Assembly (NCBI RefSeq): GCF_003667505.1
Contig: NZ_RCVJ01000137.1
Coordinates: 1 to 64,000 of the forward strand
Length of the DNA stretch: 64,000 nt
Direction of reading: 5' to 3'
Origin: Micromonospora sp. BL4
GTDB taxonomy: Bacteria; Actinomycetota; Actinomycetes; Mycobacteriales; Micromonosporaceae
Of the stretch, positions 8,646 to 14,863 are shown piece by piece (the stretch's first letter is position 1; each line of letters starts with the position of its first letter). Position numbers and translations under genes: made by a program. Below the pieces are notes generated by a model that was not told the origin of the DNA, did no database searches, and worked only from the letters and a program-made list of their open reading frames with translations.

Positions 8646-9350
8646 TTACAGCATCGCCATCGGGACCAGCCGCACCACGTCGACCCCGTCGAGTTTCAGA
8701 AGGCCGGACAGCCCCGGTCCCTTCGGGTCCAGGGGCATCTGGAAGCGTAACGACGCGCGCGTCATCTGCGGGTCGAGCTGCGCGGCCAGCTCGCCCCTGC
8801 CTCGGCACTGCTCGCGCAGGCGCTCGTACGCGGCATCGCGGTCCTCGAACGCAACCGACTCCGCGTCCGGCAGCGCGTGGACGGCCTTCTCCACGGCGGC
8901 TCGCTGCTCGCCGGTCACCGCCGACTCCAGCCGGACGATGACCCCGATGTGCGACGGCAGAGGGTCGATCTGTGCGGTCCTGAGCGCCACGTCCTCGACG
9001 CCGTCGGCCTCCGCCATCACCAGCTCGACCGCCTCGGCGACCGAGGCATCGGTGACGGTGGCGCGGAACGACTCCGGCAAAATCTCCGGCCTCAGATCCG
9101 CCAGCAGGTCAGGGCTGTCCTTCAGCGACTCCTTCAAGCTCTCGTACGCCTGCTCGCGGGTTCCGAGGGCGACATCCTCGACGCTGGGCATCGACCGTAG
9201 CCGCTGCTCCACGGCGCTCTTCGTCGCTGCGGTCACGTCGCTGTCCAGGAAGACGGTCAACGTGCTGTCGACCATCTCCTCGGGCTCGGAGGTGCAGGCG
9301 GAGAAGGCCAGCAGGAGCACGAACGCCAGTACCGGCGTAACTCGTCGCAT
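8646..9350 (-). CDS. Lipoprotein with two tandem FtsX extracellular-like domains
   Basis: 234 residues from the ATG at 9350. MRRVTPVLAFVLLLAFSAC is a textbook lipoprotein signal with Cys19 in FSAC. The mature part contains two copies of the fold normally found only as the extracellular domain of the division protein FtsX. Copy 1 (about residues 30-120) has LTVFLDSDVTA, the SVEDVALGTREQAYESLKE region and LPESFRATVTD. Copy 2 (about 138-225) has IGVIVRLESAVT, ESVAFEDRDAAYERLRE and ASLRFQM. No ABC permease segment is attached, and no ftsE/ftsX is adjacent. In mycobacteria the FtsX domain activates peptidoglycan hydrolases, so a role in controlling cell-wall hydrolases is plausible. Confidence 0.75.
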   Translation of the reverse strand: MRRVTPVLAFVLLLAFSACTSEPEEMVDSTLTVFLDSDVTAATKSAVEQRLRSMPSVEDVALGTREQAYESLKESLKDSPDLLADLRPEILPESFRATVTDASVAEAVELVMAEADGVEDVALRTAQIDPLPSHIGVIVRLESAVTGEQRAAVEKAVHALPDAESVAFEDRDAAYERLREQCRGRGELAAQLDPQMTRASLRFQMPLDPKGPGLSGLLKLDGVDVVRLVPMAML

Positions 9351-9539
9351 GCGGCAGATCGTAGGTGAGTCGACCTCGTGCACCCCCTGCCATCGCCCCC
9401 GGCCAGCGTCCCCCGAATCGACAAAACGGCACGAAAATACTCCTTTCGGGTAAAGGCGCCATGCCGGCTACATGCTCCGTTAACTTCATAACGAGAGGAA
9501 AACTCTTATTCATCCCATCGTGCGCGTAAGGAGCCAACG

Positions 9540-10715
9540 ATGAAGCGCAGCGTTGCGGTTGCGGCAGCTCTCCTGGCGGGTCTGACCAGCGTCGGATCGA
9601 TCCCGGGGGCCGCCTTCGCCGACGGCGGCGGTCCGGGGTACAACCACGACGACCGCGACGGACGTGGTAACCACCACGACGACGAGGGTGCGGTCTTCGT
9701 CCAGACCAACAAGGCCGAGGGCAACACGATCAAGGTCTACGACCGCGACGAGGACGGCCGCCTCACCAAGGCGGGCGAGTACGAGACCGGCGGGCTGGGT
9801 GGGTTCACCATCGGCGCGCCGGGGGACGCGTTGGCGTCGCAGGGATCGTTGACCTACCACCGTGGGCTGCTGTTCGCCGTGAACGCCGGCAGCAACACCG
9901 TGACGGTGTTCGGCGTCGACGGCACGAAGCTGCGCAAGCTCCAGGTCATCTGGTCCGGCGGTCTGCTGCCGGTCAGCGTCACCGTCCGCGACAACCTGGT
10001 GTACGTGCTCAACGCCGGTGGCGAGGGCTCCGTGCAAGGGTTCGAGTTGCACAAGGGGCGCCTGTCGCCCATTCGCGGCGCCAACCGGTCACTCGGGCTG
10101 CACAACGGCAACCCGCCCGCGTTCATGACCGCCCCCGCCCAGGTCAAGATCGACCCCGACCGCGAGTTCGTGTTGGTGACGACCAAGGCTGCGAACGTCA
10201 TGTTCAGCTTTGAGATCGGTCGCGACGGCGAGTTGGCCCGGCACCCGGTCATCAGCGACGCGGGCTCCGTGCCGTTCGGTTTCACCTTCGACACCGAGGA
10301 CACGCTGCTCGTCACCGAATCCGGCTCGAACGAGGTCAGCCGGTTCGAACTCGAGGAGGACGGCGCGCTCGACCAGATCGGGCCGTCGGTCCCCAACGGT
10401 CAGCAGGCGCCGTGCTGGATCCAGCGCGTCGGCGACTACTTCTACGTCGCCAACGCCGGCAGCTCCACCATCAGCGCCTACCGCGTCAACGACCACGGCA
10501 AGCTCGAACTCGTCAAGGCCGTCGCCGCCGACACCGGTGGCGGGTCGATCGACCTGACCGCCAGCGACGGCTTCCTGTACGTCCAGAACGCCGCCGCCGG
10601 CAACGTGCAGGGCTACGAGGTGAACAAGGATGGCTCCCTGACCCTCGTCACCACGGTCGAGGGCCTGCCGAAGTTCGCCGACGGCATCGGCATGGAAGGC
10701 ATCGCCGCCTCCTGA
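9540..10715 (+). CDS. Secreted lactonase-like beta-propeller protein
   Basis: 391 residues with AAGGAG seven bases before the ATG. A signal peptide (about residues 1-27, cut after AAFA) is followed by a His/Asp-rich stretch. A repeat-built domain follows, with about seven similar units such as LLFAVNAGSNTVTVFGVDG, LVYVLNAGGEGSVQGFEL, LLVTESGSNEVSRFEL and FYVANAGSSTISAYRV. This is the pattern of the YncE/6-phosphogluconolactonase-type seven-bladed propeller. No catalytic assignment is safe; many secreted members are of unknown function or bind ligands. The upstream 100 bp is unusually AT-rich and probably contains the promoter. A perfect hairpin follows. Confidence 0.8.
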   Translation: MKRSVAVAAALLAGLTSVGSIPGAAFADGGGPGYNHDDRDGRGNHHDDEGAVFVQTNKAEGNTIKVYDRDEDGRLTKAGEYETGGLGGFTIGAPGDALASQGSLTYHRGLLFAVNAGSNTVTVFGVDGTKLRKLQVIWSGGLLPVSVTVRDNLVYVLNAGGEGSVQGFELHKGRLSPIRGANRSLGLHNGNPPAFMTAPAQVKIDPDREFVLVTTKAANVMFSFEIGRDGELARHPVISDAGSVPFGFTFDTEDTLLVTESGSNEVSRFELEEDGALDQIGPSVPNGQQAPCWIQRVGDYFYVANAGSSTISAYRVNDHGKLELVKAVAADTGGGSIDLTASDGFLYVQNAAAGNVQGYEVNKDGSLTLVTTVEGLPKFADGIGMEGIAAS

Positions 10716-10725
10716 TCCCGCCACA

Positions 10726-10759
10726 CGCTGGTCCCGGTCCTCGCCGACCGGGACCAGCG
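10726..10759 (+). terminator. Hairpin terminator after the beta-propeller gene
   Basis: Perfect 14-bp inverted repeat (arms 10726-10739 and 10746-10759, 6-base loop) 10 bp after the stop codon. There is no T-run, as usual in high-GC actinomycetes. Confidence 0.75.
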
Positions 10760-10822
10760 CGTGTGCGCGCCCCCGCCGAAAGTCGGCAGACCGCTCGCGG
10801 TCGTACCGCGTACCCTGCCCGC

Positions 10823-11245
10823 ATGGACGTCATCGATGAGCTACCGCGTGCCGAGTTCGCGTTCCCCGGGCCGTTGCGGGACCGGTTGGTGGCCGCGATC
10901 CTGTCCGGCGCGAAGACCTCGACCTCCGCCCTGCTGGTCGGATACGAGCGCGCGAACGAGCCGCTGCCCGAGGTTGGCGAGCGAGCCGCGGTGGTGGACT
11001 CCGAGGACCGACGCGTCGCGGTGATCGAGACGACCGAGGTGCGGGTGCTCCGGCTCGCCGACGTCGACCTGCAACACGCCCTGGACGAGGGCGAGGGCGA
11101 CGAGTCGGTGGCGCAGTGGCGGGCGGGGCACGAGACGTTCTGGCACAGCGCCGAGGTGCGCGCGGAGTTGGGCGACCCCGGCTTCACCGTCGACGACGAC
11201 ACCCTGGTGGTGACCGAGCGCTTCCAGCTGGTGCACACCATCTGA
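10823..11245 (+). CDS. ASCH domain protein
   Basis: 140 residues. The sequence begins MDVIDELPRAEFAFPGPLRD and contains the ASCH-family elements AILSGAKTSTSALL (near residues 25-38), PEVGERAAVVDSEDRRVAVIETTEV (48-75) and HETFWHSAEV (98-107). It ends with a strand VVTERFQLVHTI. ASCH domains have a PUA-like fold and are thought to bind RNA or modified nucleosides; some are ribonucleases or amidohydrolases. It has its own start after a hairpin and is not in an obvious operon, though it lies close to the Ro/Y RNA locus. Confidence 0.85.
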   Translation: MDVIDELPRAEFAFPGPLRDRLVAAILSGAKTSTSALLVGYERANEPLPEVGERAAVVDSEDRRVAVIETTEVRVLRLADVDLQHALDEGEGDESVAQWRAGHETFWHSAEVRAELGDPGFTVDDDTLVVTERFQLVHTI

Positions 11246-11305
11246 GCAGCGCCGCTTTGCCTGCCGGCATGCTGGGCCCTGCCGGGACAGCGGTGGTGGT
11301 CAACA

Positions 11306-11440
11306 ATGCCTACTCTCACAGCCGTGGGAGCGATCAAGCCGTGGCACCTGTCCATCCTGACCCTCTGCTGCCTCCTGCCGACGGCGGCGGCGATCGTCGC
11401 TGGCATCTGGGCGGTGCGTCGAGGCCGATCCCGCCGCTGA
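11306..11440 (+). CDS. Very small single-pass membrane protein
   Basis: A 44-codon frame (or 38 codons from an internal GTG at 11324) that is below normal gene-calling limits. It reads ...GAIKPWHLSILTLCC followed by a hydrophobic helix of about 22 residues and ends in an Arg-rich tail AVRRGRSRR. Short actinobacterial membrane proteins beginning with a KPWH motif are a recurring type, which is the main reason for the call. No convincing ribosome site was seen, so both the start and its reality are uncertain. Confidence 0.4.
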   Translation: MPTLTAVGAIKPWHLSILTLCCLLPTAAAIVAGIWAVRRGRSRR

Positions 11441-11471
11441 GCGGCCGACGGGGCGAGCGGCGGCGGACCCC

Positions 11472-11498
11472 GCTGCGGGGCAGTTCCAGCCCCGCAGC
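11472..11498 (-). terminator. Hairpin terminator after the Ro60 gene
   Basis: Perfect 10-bp stem (11472-11481 with 11489-11498) and 7-base loop, 5 bp beyond the rsr stop. It could serve both the rsr gene and the small convergent frame. Confidence 0.65.
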
Positions 11499-11503
11499 GA
11501 GGA

Positions 11504-13033
11504 TCAGAAGGGCCACCGGTCGCGGGAGCCGGCCTCGATGAGCGGAATCATCGCGAACGCGGCGTCGGACAGGCCGCCAAAGGTGTGGCGGTTGCCGACG
11601 GTCGGCGTGTGCCCGACCCGGTAACCGGCAAGGTTCCAGGTGAACACCGGCACCTCCGCGGGCACCGCTGCGGCGACGTCCACCGCACCGTGCCAGTGGG
11701 CCTGCTCGTCGGTGAGGATGACCACCCGGTCGTGCCGGTCGTAGTGCTCGCGTACCGCCTTCTCGGTGTCGGTCCCCATGCCGTAGAAGTAGCCGCCGTC
11801 CTTGAACCGGCGCACCGCCGCCAGCACCGACTCGCCTGCCGTCGTTGGGAACACCCGGCTGGCGTTGGAGAACGACACCACCGTCGCCGCCTGCGCCCGG
11901 GCAGCCAGCGCGAGGCCGAACACCGTGGCGGCGTCCCAGCAGCGCAGTGTGCCGTCCTTGCTGAACGGACTCTGCATCGAACCGGACGTGTCGATGAGGA
12001 TCAGGGTCCGCCCGTCCAGAGCCGGCACGTTCACCAGGGCGTGCTGCAACGCCCTCTCCAGTGGGTACGCCCACCGCAGGCTCGGTGCCGCGTTGTACGC
12101 CGACAGGAAACGCATCGGCAGCACCCGCGAGGTGGCGACCTCGCCGGGATCCGAGAGCTTGGCCGCCACCATCTCCGCGACCGCGTCGCCGACTCCGGCC
12201 TGGTCGAAGTTGCGCAGGTTGCGCAGCAACGCCAGGTAGCCCATGGTCGGGATGACCGACTCCCACGCCGCGGCGTCCATCGCGCCCTGTCGCCAGCCGG
12301 CCAGGGCCTCCCACGTCATACCGGCCGCGCCCAGCACCGCCGGATCGGTGACCTCCCGGCGCTGCTCGACCGGCAACGCCATGAGCGCGTCCCGCGCCGC
12401 CAGCATCCGCAGCGACGCCGGCAGCGGATTGTCGCGACTGTGCCGCCGATCCAGCGCGTGCCGGAACAGGTCACCCTGCCGCTCGTCTCTCACGGTGGGG
12501 TGGGTCAGGTCGATGACGTCGCCGAAGCGCACCTGGCTCCCGACGGAGTCGTACTTGAGCAGACTCCGCTCGGTGTACAGCCGGACCGCCGCGTCGGCGA
12601 TGCCCCGCTTCACCGGCTTGGGCAGCGCCCGGCCATGGCGAGTCAGCCAGTACGCCAGAGCCTCGCCCGGCTCGTCCGCACGCTGCAGCGCGGCGTTCAC
12701 GACCGCCCGCGAACCAGGGATCTCGGCGGCAACCTGGGCGCGAGCGCCCTCCAGAGCCGCCACCACGGACGCGGAGCGCATCATCGCGCCGGACCGGAGC
12801 CACGGCACGAAACGGGAGAACCAGTCGGGGTCGGCGACGGCCACGGCGGCGACCAGGTCCCGGAAGCGAGTGTCCCGGTCCGTGGCGCCCTCGTAGAAGG
12901 TGTCCGCGCCGACCATGTTCGACACACCGAGCAGGAACAGCTCGGCGCGTGGCTCACGGGTGAAACCCCGCGCGCCCTCGGCGGTCGTCGGCTGGTTTCG
13001 GCTCTTGCGTAGCTTGATGTTGAACTTGGCCAT
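11504..13033 (-). CDS. rsr: Ro60/Rsr RNA-binding protein (TROVE plus vWA domain)
   Basis: 509 residues from the ATG at 13033 with GGGGGA upstream. It begins AKFNIKLRKSRNQPTT. The TROVE HEAT-repeat ring spans about residues 20-335 (ELFLLGVSNMVGADTFYEG, RDLVAAVAVADPDWFSRFVPWLR, the MTWEALAGWRQG region). The C-terminal von Willebrand A domain has a MIDAS motif DTSGSMQSP beginning at Asp348, with later TDEQAHW. This is the bacterial ortholog of the Ro autoantigen, a ring protein that binds misfolded RNAs and Y RNAs and works with exoribonucleases such as PNPase in RNA decay. Four Y RNA-like units lie immediately upstream on the same strand. The last one ends 30 bp before the start codon, so it may be co-transcribed. 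Confidence 0.95.
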   Translation of the reverse strand: MAKFNIKLRKSRNQPTTAEGARGFTREPRAELFLLGVSNMVGADTFYEGATDRDTRFRDLVAAVAVADPDWFSRFVPWLRSGAMMRSASVVAALEGARAQVAAEIPGSRAVVNAALQRADEPGEALAYWLTRHGRALPKPVKRGIADAAVRLYTERSLLKYDSVGSQVRFGDVIDLTHPTVRDERQGDLFRHALDRRHSRDNPLPASLRMLAARDALMALPVEQRREVTDPAVLGAAGMTWEALAGWRQGAMDAAAWESVIPTMGYLALLRNLRNFDQAGVGDAVAEMVAAKLSDPGEVATSRVLPMRFLSAYNAAPSLRWAYPLERALQHALVNVPALDGRTLILIDTSGSMQSPFSKDGTLRCWDAATVFGLALAARAQAATVVSFSNASRVFPTTAGESVLAAVRRFKDGGYFYGMGTDTEKAVREHYDRHDRVVILTDEQAHWHGAVDVAAAVPAEVPVFTWNLAGYRVGHTPTVGNRHTFGGLSDAAFAMIPLIEAGSRDRWPF

Positions 13034-13062
13034 GACGTCCCCCACGTCGGTCGGCCGGGAAG

Positions 13063-13223
13063 GCGCGACCACACCACACACCCGAGATCAGAATCGGCCA
13101 CGGACTAGTCCGCCGTTCTGTCCGTTGAACCATCCACCCGAAGGCGGCGAGGGACTCGAACCCCCATCTGCGGAACCCTGAAGTAACCGTTGCCTGCGCA
13201 CCGGGTGTGTGGCGTGGTCGCGC
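13063..13223 (-). ncRNA. yrlA: Y RNA-like unit d (full form with tRNA-like module)
   Basis: Read on the minus strand. The ends form a very long helix: 13202-13223 pairs with 13063-13084, with one G-U. Inside it is the conserved Ro-binding element: CCCGGTGCGCAGGCAACGG on the 5' side and GATCTCGGG on the 3' side, with an inner helix GGC-ACGG/CCGT-GCC broken by one mismatch. The internal module has a T-arm-like hairpin (13149-13165, GGGGG-TTCGAGT-CCCTC), a CCGCC-TTCG-GGTGG hairpin in place of an acceptor stem, and a D-arm-like hairpin GTTC-AACGGACA-GAAC. Bacterial YrlA RNAs are known to bind Ro and mimic tRNA. It lies 30 bp upstream of rsr. Confidence 0.85.
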
Positions 13224-13224
13224 G

Positions 13225-13308
13225 CTCCCCGAGATCGAGGTCGGCGACGGCGGTCCTTCCGGGGAGTGAACCCCAACCAGATGTAACCGTCGCCTATGCA
13301 CCGGGAAG
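13225..13308 (-). ncRNA. Y RNA-like unit c (minimal form)
   Basis: Minus strand. The end helix pairs 13302-13308 with 13225-13231 (7 bp, one G-U). The Ro-binding element is conserved (CCCGGTGCATAGGCGACGG and GATCTCGGGG), and its inner helix GGCGACGG/CCGTCGCC is perfect. The interior is short: only a degenerate T-arm-like hairpin GGGG-TTCACT-CCCC remains, and no D-arm-like hairpin is seen. It is separated from unit d by a single base, so the two are probably on one transcript. It has its own promoter-like sequence just upstream. Confidence 0.7.
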
Positions 13309-13318
13309 TGCGGTCACG

Positions 13319-13348
13319 ACCGTAGCGGCGGCAGCGCTGGCCGGGCAA
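13319..13348 (-). promoter_or_regulatory. Promoter-like sequence for Y RNA units c and d (and rsr)
   Basis: On the minus strand TTGCCC (13343-13348), an 18-base spacer, then TACGGT (13319-13324). The sequence after the -10 (CGTGACCGCACTTCCCGG) aligns with that after the promoter of unit a (CGTGGGGCACCTCCCGG), which supports a shared promoter architecture with a start point near 13312. Confidence 0.55.
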
Positions 13349-13382
13349 CGGGGTTTGCGATCTTCAGGCGATGGGATGTGGT

Positions 13383-13497
13383 CACGCCACACGCCCGAGA
13401 TCGTAAGTGGACACGGCGTTTGCGGGCTCGAACCGCCAGGCCCTTGCAGGGCCGTCACCAGAAGTAGCCGGGTCCGTCGCACCGGGCGTGCGGCGTG
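13383..13497 (-). ncRNA. Y RNA-like unit b (short form)
   Basis: Minus strand. A 15-bp end helix (13483-13497 with 13383-13397, one G-U) leads into the same Ro-binding element CCCGGTGCGACGGAC / GATCTCGGG. The inner helix GGAC-CGGC/GCCG-GTCC has one mismatch. The interior holds a GGCCC-TGCAA-GGGCC hairpin (13439-13453) and a T-arm-like hairpin GCGG-TTCGAGC-CCGC (13422-13436). The acceptor-like and D-arm-like hairpins of the long units are absent. Only 6 bp separate it from unit a, so they probably share a primary transcript. Confidence 0.75.
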
Positions 13498-13503
13498 GGC
13501 GCG

Positions 13504-13651
13504 CCTCCCGAGATCGAAGCGGCGACGGCGACCGGCCCTTGCGGGCCAAGGTGACCTGGGCCGCTGGTCGACGCCACCCGAAGTGGCGGTGGGATTCGAA
13601 CCCACGTCTCCCCTTGAGAGAGGAAGTAGCCGTTGCCTGCGCACCGGGAGG
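13504..13651 (-). ncRNA. yrlA: Y RNA-like unit a (full form with tRNA-like module)
   Basis: Minus strand. The end helix pairs 13645-13651 with 13504-13510. The Ro-binding element reads CCCGGTGCGCAGGCAACGGC on the 5' side and GATCTCGGGAGG on the 3' side, with inner helix GGC-ACGGC/GCCGT-GCC. The inner module, in order, is a variable-arm-like hairpin CTCTC-TCAAG-GGGAG and a perfect T-arm GTGGG-TTCGAAT-CCCAC (13589-13605). A hairpin CGCCAC-TTCGG-GTGGCG (13572-13588), a D-arm-like hairpin GACC-AGCGGCCCA-GGTC (13553-13569) and GGCCC-GCAA-GGGCC (13534-13547) follow. This order is a circularly permuted tRNA with its acceptor stem closed by a loop. Confidence 0.85.
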
Positions 13652-13660
13652 TGCCCCACG

Positions 13661-13689
13661 ACGGTAGGCAAGGACCCCGGGGCCGGCAA
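13661..13689 (-). promoter_or_regulatory. Promoter-like sequence for Y RNA units a and b
   Basis: Minus strand TTGCCG (13684-13689), a 17-base spacer and TACCGT (13661-13666). A start point near 13655 would place the first base of the RNA at the foot of the unit a end helix, as expected for a stem-bounded small RNA. Confidence 0.6.
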
Positions 13690-13906
13690 GCCGATTCCGA
13701 ACGTCCACCGGAAGGGCTTTCGCATCTGAGACCGGATCGATGTCCGGTGCGGCTACCAGGCACGTCAGGCCGAGCCGATACCCGGTCGGGCGGCTGACGC
13801 TCGGCTGAACCGACGCTGGCGGCGGGTCTGCTCAGCGGGGGATGATCGAGGCTCGTCTCGACGGAGAGCCGGACCAGGCGATCGGGCGGGGAGGTGGGTG
13901 ACGCCG

Positions 13907-14863
13907 ATGACCCCGACGCAACTGCGCGCGTACGTCGCCGTGGTCCGGCTGGGGTCCGTCAAGCAGGCCGCCGCCGAGCTGGCGGTGTCCGAGTCGGCCG
14001 TGTCGCTCCACGTCGCACAGTTGCGCAGGGAGTTCGGGGACAGGCTGTTCACCAAGACGGCCGCGGGGCTCGCGTTCACCCCGGGCGGGCTCCGGCTGGC
14101 CAGTCGCGCGGCGGAGCTGTTGGGTCTGCAGGACCGGACGATCCTGGAGGTGAGCGCCGCGAAACGTGGCCGACGGTTGCTGCGGGTGGCCGCGTCCAGC
14201 CTGTTCGCCGAGTTCGCCGCGCCGGGGCTGATCGAGCTGTTCGCGAAGCGGGCCGCCGACCTGGACGTGGAGCTGAGCGTGCGCAACCCGGACGCGTTCG
14301 AGTCGCTGTTGCTGACCCGCGCCGCGGACATCGCGGTCGGGCCGCAGCCGCCGGTTGTCGACCGGGCGATCGCCTGCCGGCCGATGATGAACTACCGGCT
14401 CGTGGTCGTGGTCGGCCCGGACCATCCGCTGGCCGGTGTGTCGGCGTCGCCGGGGCAGTTGCGGGAGCAGACCTGGCTGCTCGGCCCGTCGGCGGCCACC
14501 GACCTGGGCGCCGTTCCGGTGATGCTGCGCCGGCTGGCCGTGCCCGACGACCGGCAGCAGATCTTCCAGAGCCACGCTGCGGCGCTGGGGGAGGCGAAGC
14601 GGGGCCGGGGCGTCTCGCCGGCGCTCGCGTTCACCGTCGCGCCGGACCTCCGCGAGGGCCAGCTCCAGCAGGTGGTGGGACCGCACGCGACCGTCGAGGC
14701 GGTGTGGCACTCGCAGGTCCTCGCCGGTCCGGGCCCGCTGTCGGCCGCCGCCGAACTGGCCCGATTCTCGTCGACACCTCGGGCGATTCAGGCGATGATG
14801 CGCGGCGCGGGCGTCAGCATCGGTCACTTCAAGCCGTCGGTGCACGTGACGCTCTGGAGCTGA
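13907..14863 (+). CDS. LysR-family regulator, probable regulator of CO dehydrogenase genes
   Basis: 318 residues from the ATG at 13907; a GTG nine bases upstream is also possible. Residues 1-60 are a classic LysR helix-turn-helix (TPTQLRAYVAVVRLGSVKQA, then SESAVSLHVAQLRREFGDRLF). The rest is a two-lobed effector domain. LysR proteins often control neighbouring or divergent operons. Here it points towards the 3' end of the cox cluster, and its last 40 bp overlap the convergent coxE. The 240 bp upstream hold no other gene except a possible 19-codon leader frame that ends in the GTGA at the alternative start. Confidence 0.85.
   Translation: MTPTQLRAYVAVVRLGSVKQAAAELAVSESAVSLHVAQLRREFGDRLFTKTAAGLAFTPGGLRLASRAAELLGLQDRTILEVSAAKRGRRLLRVAASSLFAEFAAPGLIELFAKRAADLDVELSVRNPDAFESLLLTRAADIAVGPQPPVVDRAIACRPMMNYRLVVVVGPDHPLAGVSASPGQLREQTWLLGPSAATDLGAVPVMLRRLAVPDDRQQIFQSHAAALGEAKRGRGVSPALAFTVAPDLREGQLQQVVGPHATVEAVWHSQVLAGPGPLSAAAELARFSSTPRAIQAMMRGAGVSIGHFKPSVHVTLWS

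Noticed and set aside
13589..13605. T-arm-like GTGGG-TTCGAAT-CCCAC taken as a tRNA gene or tRNA fragment
   Set aside because: No acceptor stem pairing or anticodon arm is in the correct order; the same region fits a permuted tRNA-like module within a Y RNA unit repeated upstream of rsr.
13842..13901. 19-codon leader frame before the LysR gene ending in GTGA
   Set aside because: Weak evidence only: a plausible ribosome site but no conserved peptide feature; mentioned with the LysR gene.
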